64,000 bases of DNA from Segatella copri (GCF_026015295.1 NZ_JAPDUW010000001.1:1054001-1118000), one strand, 5' to 3'. Shown: positions 35,114 to 46,035, counted from the stretch's first letter. Program-made: numbers and translations. The notes: generated by a model from the sequence alone, not told the origin.

Positions 35114-37948
35114 ATGGACAATCAGCAAATTGCAAATTTATTAAATATCCAAAGAGCAAGTCGTGAAAATCGATTGGTAATCTTTGTTGGTGCTGGAGTT
35201 TCTATGAACTCCAGCGTTCCTTCATGGAATCAACTGACCAATAGAATGAAGGCTGAGTTACCAAATGAGTTCTCGGAAGAAACTGACGCACTTAAAATTG
35301 CTCAGATTTATAAAGATTCCCGCGGACATAAGGAGTATATGGATAAAGTGAAAGATATTTTACTTTATAACAAAGCTGTACCAAATCCATTACATAAAAG
35401 TATATTAGCACTGAATCCATGTCATATAATTACAACAAACTATGACGACTTGATAGAGCAAGAACTTTCCAAGGATTTTTTACAGTATCATATAATACGA
35501 GAGGATAAGGACATACCACAAATGACATATCCTAATACTCTTGTAAAGATGCATGGGGATTATGTTACAGATAACATAGTACTCACAGAAGATGATTACT
35601 ATAATTATAAGGAAAATTTTCCATTAACAAGGGCGTTTGTACAATCTTTGTTTGCAAGTAAATTGATATTATTTGTAGGTTTCTCTTTTGCAGATTTAAA
35701 TCTTAAGTTTATTCTTAATGAACTTAAAAATATTCTTTCAGATAAAATGCAAAGACCATACCTGCTATCGTGTGATGAGCCAAGCTATGCGACAAAACTT
35801 TATTTTGTAAAGAAAGGTGTTAATATAGTTTATATTTCTGAAGCTGATGTTGATTTGCTTAATGATGGAAAATACCAAAGCAAAGATTTAAGCGGAATAG
35901 GATTGCATACAGACAAACTTTTGTATGCAATCAAAAACTATAGTGCCATACCACAAGATAATTTGGCTTTATATCTCTATAATCGTATTGTACCATATAT
36001 GAGTGAAATGCGCTCTTTTGGGGATGGGCTTCAATACTTTTTCCCGAAAATGAAATTACACAGGAAGGCTCATTCTTCTGGTCTGCGAACATTTACTGAA
36101 TATTTTAAGCAACTTGCAAAGGATTTAGCAACAAATGAAGCTAAAAGAAAATTTCTTAGAGAAAATCCCGCAATCAATTTGCGAACTCTTATGAAATTAG
36201 CGTATTATAACTATCTATTTGAAATAGATGGGCTTACCATTCTTGATGCAAAATTAATAGAGAATATAAAAGAATTCAAAGCCTCAACTCTTGATTATAT
36301 CCATCAATTTGATTCTGCAAAAGTCAATCAGATTGTTAAAAAATTAAGAGTTAGACGGATTACTTACACTATAGAAGATTTAGAACTACCATACATATTA
36401 TATACTCTTGGTGATGCTTATAGCGCCTATAAATTTTATGGTGATTTGCTTACAGAATACTGGAATAAAAAGAAATACATCTTATATTTCATTTGCAGAC
36501 ATAATATGTGGGCAATTCGCTATTGTGTGTGTAACCAATTATGGCATAATGATAAGTATGATGAAGGTAAGGAAATAGAGTTGGCATCAAGCACAAATCT
36601 TGACACTATATTAGCTAAACTGCCTATAGAGTCTGAGGTTAAAATGATACTTCAAGATATGATTTCTTATAGGTCAATAGGAGACCGTACTCTTCATACA
36701 GTACATCTAAAAGAAGAAATTTATCAACAAAGAAAAAATGCAGAGAATGGTGGAGGTTCTATAAATAGCTTCATTCCAAATCTGATGTCTCAATTTTATA
36801 GGGAATCTTTGTTCTCATGGGCAAATTTCATTATATGGGACAATAACGCATATTTTAAGCAACTTAGTGAAAACAATGCTCTAGGCATATTGAATAGTTT
36901 CGCCACACCTTCTTCATCTATGTTTGGAGGGTATGGGCAAAATACCCGTATATGTGCACTTGATGCTTTTATGCTGGAATCATTAATATTTAGCATAGAT
37001 CATAAAAGGTTAAGAGAAATTATAAAGGGCTATGATATAAAAACGTTGTCATTTAGTCAAAAAGGCGTGAATTATATTACTTCATGTCTTGATGGTTTAT
37101 TAGAGAAAACAGAAAATATGTTTGTTGACGAAAAGTTGTTTTTCGCTCCGCTGAACAACCTTTTGTTAATAATAAGTAAAGCTAAAGACGAACGAATTGA
37201 TTCTGTAAAAATATACGATGTAGTAGTTAAATATTTGAACAATCAGTATTATAATAGACAATTTGAAAGCGACATTCTTATGCAAATTATTTGCAATTAT
37301 GCCCCTAATGTTCATAGAAAAAAGGAGTTAATTATCAAGCTTCTTGATTTCACAGATAGCTACCAACAGTATCTAAATTGCATTATCTTTTTGTCTAAAG
37401 AACTATATGATGAGCATCAAATAATAGATAGCTTTAGCTCCAATCATTTTGCAAACAAGGAAAATATTGGCACAGAGATGAGCTACTTATACCCTATTTT
37501 ACAAGGTGAGATACAAGAAAAAGTTTTAAATTTTTCTTTAGAAAAAATAAACAACTTGTATGACTACATATATTTCATCAACAAGAATAACATTAAAACC
37601 TACTCTGTAGGGAAATTTAGAGAATTACTGGAGCTAATGAAATTCTCTGCAATTACTTATAGTACATACTATATTCTTGCTGAGTTACGAAAAAAAGACA
37701 TATTTCAGGAGCTTCATCAATATATAGATGAGTCCACACTATTAGATAAGGAATGCATAAGATTCTTTTTAGCACCCTTTGAGTATGATAATGAGAAAAA
37801 TGTAGAAGTCCCCTGGATTCTATCTTTTGATGAAGACAACCGTCAAATGTTGTTTAAAAAGGAAGTATACAAGAACAAACTGAAACAGTATATTTGTGAC
37901 CCACTGGTTCAAGAGGGCGAGAAACTACAATTATTGAAGTATTTATAA
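35114..37948 (+). CDS. SIR2-like defence protein inside the BREX operon
   Basis: This 944-residue protein has an N-terminal SIR2-like domain (about residues 15-270): IFVGAGVS at 23-30, TTNYDDLIEQ near 107, KMHGDY with the catalytic His near 147, and LFVGFSFADLNL near 193. Many phage-defence proteins with this domain deplete NAD. The remaining 670 residues are helical, of the sort used for sensing or assembly, and match no family I can name. It lies 14 bp after pglX and 4 bp before pglZ, so it is cotranscribed. It is much more AT-rich than the brx genes around it, which points to later insertion. Confidence 0.85.
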   Translation: MDNQQIANLLNIQRASRENRLVIFVGAGVSMNSSVPSWNQLTNRMKAELPNEFSEETDALKIAQIYKDSRGHKEYMDKVKDILLYNKAVPNPLHKSILALNPCHIITTNYDDLIEQELSKDFLQYHIIREDKDIPQMTYPNTLVKMHGDYVTDNIVLTEDDYYNYKENFPLTRAFVQSLFASKLILFVGFSFADLNLKFILNELKNILSDKMQRPYLLSCDEPSYATKLYFVKKGVNIVYISEADVDLLNDGKYQSKDLSGIGLHTDKLLYAIKNYSAIPQDNLALYLYNRIVPYMSEMRSFGDGLQYFFPKMKLHRKAHSSGLRTFTEYFKQLAKDLATNEAKRKFLRENPAINLRTLMKLAYYNYLFEIDGLTILDAKLIENIKEFKASTLDYIHQFDSAKVNQIVKKLRVRRITYTIEDLELPYILYTLGDAYSAYKFYGDLLTEYWNKKKYILYFICRHNMWAIRYCVCNQLWHNDKYDEGKEIELASSTNLDTILAKLPIESEVKMILQDMISYRSIGDRTLHTVHLKEEIYQQRKNAENGGGSINSFIPNLMSQFYRESLFSWANFIIWDNNAYFKQLSENNALGILNSFATPSSSMFGGYGQNTRICALDAFMLESLIFSIDHKRLREIIKGYDIKTLSFSQKGVNYITSCLDGLLEKTENMFVDEKLFFAPLNNLLLIISKAKDERIDSVKIYDVVVKYLNNQYYNRQFESDILMQIICNYAPNVHRKKELIIKLLDFTDSYQQYLNCIIFLSKELYDEHQIIDSFSSNHFANKENIGTEMSYLYPILQGEIQEKVLNFSLEKINNLYDYIYFINKNNIKTYSVGKFRELLELMKFSAITYSTYYILAELRKKDIFQELHQYIDESTLLDKECIRFFLAPFEYDNEKNVEVPWILSFDEDNRQMLFKKEVYKNKLKQYICDPLVQEGEKLQLLKYL

Positions 37949-37952
37949 AGTT

Positions 37953-40493
37953 ATGGTACAAGATAGAATATACAATTATTTTGAGCGCAATCCACAACTT
38001 CATGTGCTCTTCATCTTTGACAAGATGAACATCATCCAAAACGAACTGGATGAGATGAAGCTATGGAATGACGATTATATATATAAGGTGTTTGATGGTG
38101 CGTGGTTCAATGCCAAGTATGCCATCGAGAACGATTGGAAGGACAAACATGTAGTTCTGCTCTTCCCTGAACAGGTATATCCTCATACAGAGGAACAGCA
38201 GCTTAGTTTTCCCCTACTCGATATGCTGAAAGCCAACATGGAATATAAGGAAGAGGACTATGCCAGCTTCATGCAGCAGTATAATCTTCCAGAAAAATTC
38301 CGTAGTTTCGTGAAGAAGAACATTGGCGAAATCATGTCGTCTAAGGTAAGCAACATCCTTAATGGACATATCGACAGTACATCGTTCAGCGAGGATATGG
38401 TTTGCCGTGCCTTCATTTCCAATTATCTTGGCGATAAGAAACTGCAGGAATGGGAACAGCTCATTATCAAGATGATTATTCTGGATGGAATAGCAGAAGA
38501 GAAGAAGCGTACTGATTTCTGGTATAAGCTCAGCAAGAATTTTGATGCTTCAAAGGCTTTATCGGAAAAGTTGGATAAGCTCTTCGGTTTGACACCTAAC
38601 TTTAACGCTGCCATCAAGATGAAAAACGTGGCTGAGAGTTTGAAGTACAATAGCATCACTCAGCTTTTAGACGCAGTACCTGGAGACACCTATAAGCAGT
38701 ACAAGATCAGCAATTCTGTAGTGCTTGACCAGGTGAACAAAATCTATGAGCTGGGTACACACGACCGCCAACTATCAGAGAAGTTTGCCCAGGCAATGAG
38801 TATTTTGGCAACAGACATTAAGGAAGAGGAAATCATCAATATCTATGGTATTGATGCCAACTACTACTATCTTACAGAGTCGCTCTGCTGGCCAATACTC
38901 AAAGAGATTGTAGAAGAAAAGCTGATGGCAGACCCAGAGCAGGTAAATGACCGCATGCGTGAGTTGTCTTTGAAGCTTCCTGTAGATAGTGACATTCAGA
39001 TTGCAATCCGATTCATAGAGCAGTCGGCTTTATACTATGCTCAAGTAAGAGGTCTTGGAACGCTGAAACTCAACAGCACCAAGGAGTATATAGAGAAATA
39101 TACAGAAGAGTTCTATCTTGTAGATCTCTACTATCGTCGTACACTTGAAGCTTACCACGAGCTGATTACAAAGGAGAATCCTATCGAACAGACATTAAGT
39201 GATGCCAAGCGTCAGTTGGATTTGGAATATGCCAAGATTACTAATGTACTAAACCTCGAATGGCTGACATGCGTCGGGGAAAAGGGTGCCTGGTTTACTG
39301 AAACCGGATTAAAGCGTCAAGAGGATTTCTACAAGAACGAGTCAGATACCAGTGTTAAGCAGGTTGTCATCGTATGTGATGCGCTTAGATATGAGGTAGC
39401 AAAGGAACTGATGCAGGAATTGGCCAAAGAGAAGCATATTGCAACAATAGATGCATACCAGGCAATGCTCCCTACGGAAACCAAGTATTGCAAGCCTGCC
39501 CTCCTCCCTCATCACTTGCTGGAGTTGAATGGCACAGACATGATGGTGGATGGAACATTGCTGACGACTACAGAACAGAGGACTGCACATTTGGGAAAAT
39601 ATCGGGAAGGAGCCATCTGTACACGCTATGAAGACGTGATGAATAGCGACGCACAATCCATGCGTGAACTCTTCAAACGTTCATTGGTGTATATATTCTA
39701 TGATACAATAGATGAAGCCGGTCATTCACAAAGTCCGTTCGAGGTAATCAGTGCTTGCAGAAAAGCCATTGAGCAACTGACTGTACTGGTAAAACGTCTG
39801 CATGCAACATGGAATGTAACAAATGTACTTCTTACAGCAGATCATGGTTTCCTCTATAATGACATGAAGTTTGAAGATAAGGACAAACATAGCATTACAG
39901 ACTCTGCTATAGAGAAAAAGACAAGATACTATCTCACAGATAGCAACGATACTTTTGAGGAAATAGTAAAATTCCCACTTGACAAGGTATCTTCCATCAA
40001 GAGTACCACTCCTTTACAGGTTGCAGTTCCTATCGGAACCAACCGCCTGGCTGCACCGGGTGGCTACAACTTTGCTCATGGTGGCGCATCGCTTCAGGAA
40101 ATGATTATTCCTATTATTAAGAGCGTGCGTAAGAAAACAAACAAGACAGAAAAGGTGGGCGTAGCTCTGATGAGCCACAACCTGAATATGGTGAGTAGCC
40201 GCCTGAAGTTCCAGATGATACAGTCGGAAGCTGTAAGCATGACCGTGATGGAACGCAAGGTGGTTTGCTGTATTTATAATGGTGACGATCCTGTAACCCA
40301 GGAAAAGGAAGTGACACTGAACAGCACTGATGCAACGAACTTGAACAATCGTGTGTTTGAAGTGACACTCAATCTGAATAAATCTGTCAATGCAAGTATG
40401 TTACAGCTTAGAATCTACGATGTGGATGACAAACTGAACCCACTTGTACGTGAGACAGTGAAGAACAATACAATGATAGAACAAGATTTTTAA
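37953..40493 (+). CDS. pglZ: BREX PglZ, alkaline-phosphatase-superfamily protein
   Basis: This 846-residue protein shows the metal-binding motifs of the PglZ domain: VVIVCDALRYE (about residues 470-480), FYDTIDEAGH near 590, and LTADHGFLYND near 627. The tail GGYNFAHGGASLQEMIIPII is also typical of PglZ. N-terminal residues 1-440 are helical. It is a core type 1 BREX component required for defence. The start at 37953 follows the SIR2 gene by 4 bp, and brxL follows 12 bp after the stop. Confidence 0.95.
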   Translation: MVQDRIYNYFERNPQLHVLFIFDKMNIIQNELDEMKLWNDDYIYKVFDGAWFNAKYAIENDWKDKHVVLLFPEQVYPHTEEQQLSFPLLDMLKANMEYKEEDYASFMQQYNLPEKFRSFVKKNIGEIMSSKVSNILNGHIDSTSFSEDMVCRAFISNYLGDKKLQEWEQLIIKMIILDGIAEEKKRTDFWYKLSKNFDASKALSEKLDKLFGLTPNFNAAIKMKNVAESLKYNSITQLLDAVPGDTYKQYKISNSVVLDQVNKIYELGTHDRQLSEKFAQAMSILATDIKEEEIINIYGIDANYYYLTESLCWPILKEIVEEKLMADPEQVNDRMRELSLKLPVDSDIQIAIRFIEQSALYYAQVRGLGTLKLNSTKEYIEKYTEEFYLVDLYYRRTLEAYHELITKENPIEQTLSDAKRQLDLEYAKITNVLNLEWLTCVGEKGAWFTETGLKRQEDFYKNESDTSVKQVVIVCDALRYEVAKELMQELAKEKHIATIDAYQAMLPTETKYCKPALLPHHLLELNGTDMMVDGTLLTTTEQRTAHLGKYREGAICTRYEDVMNSDAQSMRELFKRSLVYIFYDTIDEAGHSQSPFEVISACRKAIEQLTVLVKRLHATWNVTNVLLTADHGFLYNDMKFEDKDKHSITDSAIEKKTRYYLTDSNDTFEEIVKFPLDKVSSIKSTTPLQVAVPIGTNRLAAPGGYNFAHGGASLQEMIIPIIKSVRKKTNKTEKVGVALMSHNLNMVSSRLKFQMIQSEAVSMTVMERKVVCCIYNGDDPVTQEKEVTLNSTDATNLNNRVFEVTLNLNKSVNASMLQLRIYDVDDKLNPLVRETVKNNTMIEQDF

Positions 40494-40505
40494 GGAATAC
40501 TGCAT

Positions 40506-42584
40506 ATGGATTTACAACAGAAAGTAATGAATGCCTTCATAGGCAAAGTGGTAAGAAAGGATTTGGCTTTCCTCGTGAAGGGAGGCCTGCCTGTTCCTAC
40601 ATACGTGTTGGAATACCTGCTGGGGCAGTATTGCGCCAGTGATGATGAAGAAATCATCAACGAAGGTTTGGAAAAGGTGAAGCAAGTGATCCAGAACAAC
40701 TATGTTCACCGTGCTGAAGCTGAATCGGTAAAAGGAATCATACGTGAGAATGGCAGACATCGCATCATCGATAAAGTGACCGTTGTACTCAACGAGAAAA
40801 ACGATGAGTACCAGGCTACATTTGCCAACCTGGGATTGACAGGAGTACCAATTGGTACAGACTACGTGCGTAAGAACCCAAAATTGCTGAGTGGCAATGG
40901 AGTTTGGTGCATCGTAACCATCGGTTATATCAGTGGTGAAAGCGTCAAGGTGAGATGGGAAATTCAGACATTGAAGCCTATCCAGATTTCAAATATCGAC
41001 CTGCAGGAATATATCGACCAACGTAAAAACTTCACTACAGAGGAGTGGATTGACTTTCTGATGCACACAGTGGGTCTGAACCCTGAGGCAATGAACCGCC
41101 GTGAGAAGTTCATCACTTTGGCTCGTCTTCTCCCTCATGTTGAGAACAACTTCAATTTCATGGAATTGGGTCCAAAGGGAACAGGTAAGTCTCATGTATT
41201 CCAGGAACTGTCTCCTTATGGCGTACTTGTCAGCGGTGGTGACGTAACCTCAGCCCGACTTTTCGTGAAAATCCAGGGCAACAAGGAGATTCTCGGATTG
41301 GTAGGCTATTGGGATGTAGTGGCATGGGACGAGTTTGAGCAGCAGAAAGGCCGTAATGTGGATGCTGTGCTCATCGACACGATGCAGAACTATCTTGCCA
41401 ACAAGTCGTTCAACCGTGGTAAGGGAACCCATGAGGCGAGTGCATCCATGTCTTTTGTCGGTAATACCAAGCATACTGTTCCATACATGCTGAAGAACAG
41501 CCATCTGTTTGAGAGCATTCCTACATCATTCATCAAGGGTGCGTTCCTCGACCGTATCCATCTCTATAATCCAGGTTGGGAAATCAAGATGTTGAAGAAG
41601 AACAGTTTCTCCAAGGGATATGGTCTTATTACCGACTACATTGCTGCCGTACTTCACGAAATGCGCAATGATGACAGAACAGCAGTACTGAATGACTATG
41701 CAAAGTTTGACGGTTCACTCTCAGAACGTGACCATCTTGCTATCCGCAAGACTTTCTCAGGCATGATGAAACTCATCTATCCTGATGGTAAGATGACAGA
41801 CCAAGAGGCCTATGAGTTGGTTGACTTTGCTGCAGAAGGTCGTAAACGTGTGAAGGATCAGCTCTATGTGATTGACGAAACTTTCATGGCAGAGCCTGCA
41901 AAGTTCAAGTACATCAACTTGAAAACTGGTTTCGAAGTGAGCATAGAGACATTGGAACAAGTAAGCAATCAGGTAGTAGAACATACTACGACTGAAGATA
42001 ATACAGAAGAAGCTGAAACTTCCACAGAAAATAACGAGGCTTCTACAGAAGTTACTAATGCAGAGGGCGGTTCGAATCAGCACCCGACCAAACGTCCACG
42101 CATTCCTATTCTACAAGAAAAGAGTATGTCATTCAGAATGGGACAAACAGGCGTAAGTTATGAGAAGTTATTTGCACCTTATATGAGAGAAGCAAAGGAA
42201 ATAACCGTTGAAGATCCATATATACGTGCTTCATGGCAAATCAAGAACTTCATGGAGTTTGCTCTGATGCTTATCAATACACGTCCTGTGGATGACTTGA
42301 AACTGAACCTTTTCACTAATGAAGAGGAAGACAAGATTCCAGACTTGATTGACAAGCTTGATGACATCAAGGACGACCTTGCTTCTTATGGCATTGAGTT
42401 TACATACAAGTTCAGAGACTTCCATGACAGATGTATCAAAACAGATACAGGATGGACAATTACACTTGGACGTGGTCTTGACATGTTTGAAAAGTATAGT
42501 CCCTACTCTATTGCATCATCAAAACAGGATATGCGCAAGTGTAAGGAGTTTACTGCGACATTCATGAAGACTAAACATGCGTAA
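40506..42584 (+). CDS. brxL: BREX Lon-like AAA+ protein BrxL
   Basis: This 692-residue protein has a N-terminal DNA-binding-like domain, then an AAA+ core with Walker A GPKGTGKS at residues 222-229 and Walker B-like VVAWDEFEQQ near 277. Residues 475-520 are a low-complexity Glu/Thr/Asn linker before the Lon-like C-terminal part (MRQ...TYKFRDFHDRC). BrxL proteins form hexameric DNA-binding motors and end type 1 BREX operons, as here. It follows pglZ by 12 bp. Nothing suggests inactivation. Confidence 0.95.
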   Translation: MDLQQKVMNAFIGKVVRKDLAFLVKGGLPVPTYVLEYLLGQYCASDDEEIINEGLEKVKQVIQNNYVHRAEAESVKGIIRENGRHRIIDKVTVVLNEKNDEYQATFANLGLTGVPIGTDYVRKNPKLLSGNGVWCIVTIGYISGESVKVRWEIQTLKPIQISNIDLQEYIDQRKNFTTEEWIDFLMHTVGLNPEAMNRREKFITLARLLPHVENNFNFMELGPKGTGKSHVFQELSPYGVLVSGGDVTSARLFVKIQGNKEILGLVGYWDVVAWDEFEQQKGRNVDAVLIDTMQNYLANKSFNRGKGTHEASASMSFVGNTKHTVPYMLKNSHLFESIPTSFIKGAFLDRIHLYNPGWEIKMLKKNSFSKGYGLITDYIAAVLHEMRNDDRTAVLNDYAKFDGSLSERDHLAIRKTFSGMMKLIYPDGKMTDQEAYELVDFAAEGRKRVKDQLYVIDETFMAEPAKFKYINLKTGFEVSIETLEQVSNQVVEHTTTEDNTEEAETSTENNEASTEVTNAEGGSNQHPTKRPRIPILQEKSMSFRMGQTGVSYEKLFAPYMREAKEITVEDPYIRASWQIKNFMEFALMLINTRPVDDLKLNLFTNEEEDKIPDLIDKLDDIKDDLASYGIEFTYKFRDFHDRCIKTDTGWTITLGRGLDMFEKYSPYSIASSKQDMRKCKEFTATFMKTKHA

Positions 42585-42596
42585 CACAATATCAGA

Positions 42597-42631
42597 GCAG
42601 CCACGGTATTCAATGAATACCAAAAGGCTGC
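42597..42631 (+). terminator. Two-tier hairpin between brxL and mcrB
   Basis: GCAGCC (42597-42602) pairs with GGCTGC (42626-42631), and inside it GGTATTC (42605-42611) pairs with GAATACC (42615-42621) around an AAT loop. It starts 13 bp after the brxL stop. The following bases (CCTAATTGTAATTT) are AT-rich but not a clean T-run. It may be a partial terminator that lowers mcrBC expression or a stabilising 3' structure. The 74 bp from here to mcrB has no clear promoter. Confidence 0.6.
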
Positions 42632-42705
42632 CCTAATTGTAATTTATAGAACTGATAAGGTAGAGTTCTCTGGAGGAAATTTAATTTTAATCAGAAAGAA
42701 CAAAT

Positions 42706-44697
42706 ATGAGTTTAAAAGATATAGTTACATTATTCAAGAATCACCAAATCCAATATGGACTAAATGGCGATTCTAACTTAGAAGAATTATATAAATGGGA
42801 ATTGGTGTCCAAACAAAATGGACATCCAGACCCTAATGCTGTAGATTTTTCCAACGAGATTAACTCTCTTGATCTAAGCAATCTCTGCTTCAGTTCACAA
42901 ATTACCGCAATTAGAAATTTTGCGAAATATGAACCAGAAGAGTATCGAAAACTCTTTAGAGTACTGTTTGATGAAAGCATCCTTCTACAGGAAAGAATAG
43001 AAAAATTCACTGATAGTTGCAAAACATTATGGGATAATAAGATTAAGGCAAAGTTCACTACTCACACGAGTGCAATGTGTGATGAACGACTTATCAGCTG
43101 TTTCTTGGCATTCTACAATCCTCAGAAATATACTTTTTATAAAAATGACGTATATAAGAATTTATGTAAGCTTTTAGAGATCAAGCCTCGAAAGGCTGGG
43201 CACAAGCTTGTTCATTTTTACGAATTATTGGAACAATATGTTATTCCTGAAATAAAGGAAGAGGAAGATTTGATTTCATCAATCAATGACGAGTTAGCAG
43301 ATAATGGATATATTCAAAGTATGCCACTTACTGCCCAAACGGTTTTATGGTATTATAATAGTGCTTTATTAAAAATCACAGACACTGACTATGAAGTTAT
43401 TGAAAATGAACTTGTTGAAGCAAAAACAAGCAACGCCATGATGTATCAAAAATATATTGACTTGCTTAAAGAAAGCAAGAACTTAGTTCTGACAGGTGCT
43501 CCTGGTACAGGTAAGACCTTTATGGCACAGGCCATAGCAAAAGAAATGGGATGTGGTAAAAACGAAATGTGCTTTGTGCAGTTTCATCCTTCTTATGACT
43601 ATACAGATTTTGTAGAAGGACTCCGACCTATCATGATGTCAGAAGGACAGATGGGATTTGAGCGTAAAGATGGAATTTTTAAAGAGTTTTGCAAAAAAGC
43701 TATCAAGAACTTGATTGATTCTGCAAAGAGTATTGAAAATCTGTCTAAAGAATTATCTTGGGAGAATAAGTTACAGCAATTTATTGATGACTCTATAGAT
43801 AACGATACAAAATTTAAATTATCAAATGGAAGTGAGTTTACGATAGATGAAATCAAAGGGAGAAACATTATAGCTCATAATGATAGTAACCCTAAAACGC
43901 CACTTATTCCTATAAACGCTGACGAAATAATAGAGTTGCTGACCAATGATGTTCCACTAAATATAGTGCGTGATATCCGTACCTATTTTAACAGAAAATT
44001 TGGTACACAACCTGATTCTTATGCATTCATTATTACGAAAGCTATTCGTGAAATGAAATATAAGACGCAAGTTATATCAGCAAACAAAATTGAGCGTAAG
44101 CCATTTGTCTTTATCATTGATGAAATCAATCGTGGAGAGGCTTCAAAAATATTTGGTGAACTATTCTATGCCATTGACCCTGGTTATAGAGGCAAGAAAG
44201 ATATTCGAGTAAAGACTCAATATCAGAACCTTGTCCCTGAAACAGATGTATTTGCAGAAGGATTTTATATTCCTGAAAACGTATTCATTCTTGGTACAAT
44301 GAATGATATAGACCGTAGTATCGAGAGCATGGACTTTGCTATGCGTCGCAGATTCACTTGGAAGGAAATAAAGCCAGAAGATACACAATCTATGCTCGAC
44401 AAACTCGAATGTGCCACTAAGGCAAAGAATGTTATGGTAAGATTGAATAATGAGATATCCAAGATTGAAGGGCTTGGACCTGCCTACCAGGTTGGACCAT
44501 CATACTTCTTAAAGTTGGGTGATAATGGTGGAAACTTTGAAAAGCTGTGGAATATGAATATCGAACCATTGCTTAGAGAATATATACGTGGTTTCCGCAA
44601 ATCAGACGAAATTATGGAAAAGTTGAGAAATGCTTACTTCGATACCAAAGAAAGCAACTCAAATATTAATGATAATGAATTAGTCGATGAGAATTAA
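42706..44697 (+). CDS. mcrB: McrB-like AAA+ restriction motor
   Basis: This 663-residue protein has an N-terminal specificity region (1-250) and an McrB-type AAA+ domain: Walker A GAPGTGKT at 264-271, FHPSYDYTDFVEGLRP, FIIDEINRGEASKIFGELF near 468-486, the McrB signature GTMNDIDRSIESMDFAMRRR near 529-548, and PSYFLKLG. Together with McrC it forms a GTP-dependent, modification-dependent restriction enzyme that cuts DNA with modified bases. The specificity domain is not one I recognise, so the modification it reads is unknown. It overlaps mcrC by 11 bp. Confidence 0.92.
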   Translation: MSLKDIVTLFKNHQIQYGLNGDSNLEELYKWELVSKQNGHPDPNAVDFSNEINSLDLSNLCFSSQITAIRNFAKYEPEEYRKLFRVLFDESILLQERIEKFTDSCKTLWDNKIKAKFTTHTSAMCDERLISCFLAFYNPQKYTFYKNDVYKNLCKLLEIKPRKAGHKLVHFYELLEQYVIPEIKEEEDLISSINDELADNGYIQSMPLTAQTVLWYYNSALLKITDTDYEVIENELVEAKTSNAMMYQKYIDLLKESKNLVLTGAPGTGKTFMAQAIAKEMGCGKNEMCFVQFHPSYDYTDFVEGLRPIMMSEGQMGFERKDGIFKEFCKKAIKNLIDSAKSIENLSKELSWENKLQQFIDDSIDNDTKFKLSNGSEFTIDEIKGRNIIAHNDSNPKTPLIPINADEIIELLTNDVPLNIVRDIRTYFNRKFGTQPDSYAFIITKAIREMKYKTQVISANKIERKPFVFIIDEINRGEASKIFGELFYAIDPGYRGKKDIRVKTQYQNLVPETDVFAEGFYIPENVFILGTMNDIDRSIESMDFAMRRRFTWKEIKPEDTQSMLDKLECATKAKNVMVRLNNEISKIEGLGPAYQVGPSYFLKLGDNGGNFEKLWNMNIEPLLREYIRGFRKSDEIMEKLRNAYFDTKESNSNINDNELVDEN

Positions 44698-46015
44698 CTT
44701 AACAGACAATAATATTGGACAGGTGAAAGCTGGGACATTTCTTCGCAAAGATGTCTCAGCTTTATTCCCTATTGCCGACAAGACAATAGCTCAATTATGT
44801 CATGAAAATGAGAATCTGCTAGTATTTCCCTTTAGTATAGAGGATTCAGACGACAAAGTCGGTGAAGCTTCAGTTATGACCATTCTAAATACAAGTGACT
44901 CTGAAAAGGTACGTATTACCACAGGAAATGTGATGGGGTTTATCGGTGTTGGAAACCTGCAGATAAAAATCAAATCCCGCTTTGACGAAGGACGCGACGA
45001 CTATCTCTTACATTACATGCTTCAAAAGGTCTTTTCATTCAATCTCTTTGACCTTAATCACAACAACGAAAAAGAGGATGTATTTGACTTTATCATGTTT
45101 ATGTTCCCTCACTTGCTAAGGAACGCAATGCGTCAGGGCATATACAGAGAGTATCAGAACTTCAAACATAACGATGCAAAATTAAAAGGTACTATTGACT
45201 GGGGGCGCCATATTGCCCAAAACATTCCGTTTGCAGGAAATGTGGCATACTCCACTCGTGAATATTCCTATGACAATGACATGACAGAGTTAATCCGTCA
45301 TACAATTGAGTTTATGAAGTCAAAGAGATATGGTCAATCCGTATTAGGTTTAGACCAGGAAACTATAGACAATGTAATATCTATAATTTCACTAACTCCT
45401 TCATATAACAAAAATGAGCGTGGTGCAATTATTGGTAAGAACCTTAGACATAAGAGTCATCCTTACTATACGGAATACCAGCCACTGCAATGCCTATGCT
45501 TACAAATTCTTAGAATGGAAGAAGTAAAGTACGGAGAAACAGATGAGGAGATTTGCGGTATTCTGTTTGATGGAGCCTGGCTTTGGGAAGAGTATCTGAA
45601 TACCATTCTACAAAAAGAGGGCTTCAAGCATCCAGAAAACAAGAAACATAAAGGTGGCATCTATTTGTTTGAAGATCATAGTGGAATCCGTTATCCAGAT
45701 TTCTATAAAGATGATATTGTTCTCGATGCAAAATACAAGAAGCTTGAAAGTTATGAAAAAGTTTCAAAAGTTAATCGTAATGACCTTCATCAGTTAATCA
45801 CATACATCACTAACTTACAGGCCTCGAAAGGAGTTTTTATAGCTCCTTTGACTGAAAGACAGCAGAAAATTCCAAAATCACGATTAAAGGACTCATCTGC
45901 ATCACTATATATATTAGGTATTGAGATTTGTCATACGTCCACATCTTATGCAGACTTCTGTGAAAAGATGAAAGCAAAAGAAGCATACTTTGTAGATACA
46001 TTAAGGCAATTATAA
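44687..46015 (+). CDS. mcrC: McrC endonuclease subunit
   Basis: This 442-residue protein has the McrC organisation: an N-terminal region with RKDVSALFP and GNLQIKIKSRF, a central TRE(Y)SYDNDMTELIRHTIE, and a PD-(D/E)XK nuclease core. The core motif is RYPDFYKDDIVLDAKYKKLE (residues 335-354). The catalytic Asp and DAKYK are intact. It works with McrB, and the 11-bp overlap with mcrB supports coupled translation. It is followed by a strong terminator at 46036. Confidence 0.93.
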   Translation: MRINLTDNNIGQVKAGTFLRKDVSALFPIADKTIAQLCHENENLLVFPFSIEDSDDKVGEASVMTILNTSDSEKVRITTGNVMGFIGVGNLQIKIKSRFDEGRDDYLLHYMLQKVFSFNLFDLNHNNEKEDVFDFIMFMFPHLLRNAMRQGIYREYQNFKHNDAKLKGTIDWGRHIAQNIPFAGNVAYSTREYSYDNDMTELIRHTIEFMKSKRYGQSVLGLDQETIDNVISIISLTPSYNKNERGAIIGKNLRHKSHPYYTEYQPLQCLCLQILRMEEVKYGETDEEICGILFDGAWLWEEYLNTILQKEGFKHPENKKHKGGIYLFEDHSGIRYPDFYKDDIVLDAKYKKLESYEKVSKVNRNDLHQLITYITNLQASKGVFIAPLTERQQKIPKSRLKDSSASLYILGIEICHTSTSYADFCEKMKAKEAYFVDTLRQL

Positions 46016-46035
46016 TAGGTCAAAACAGCTAATTT

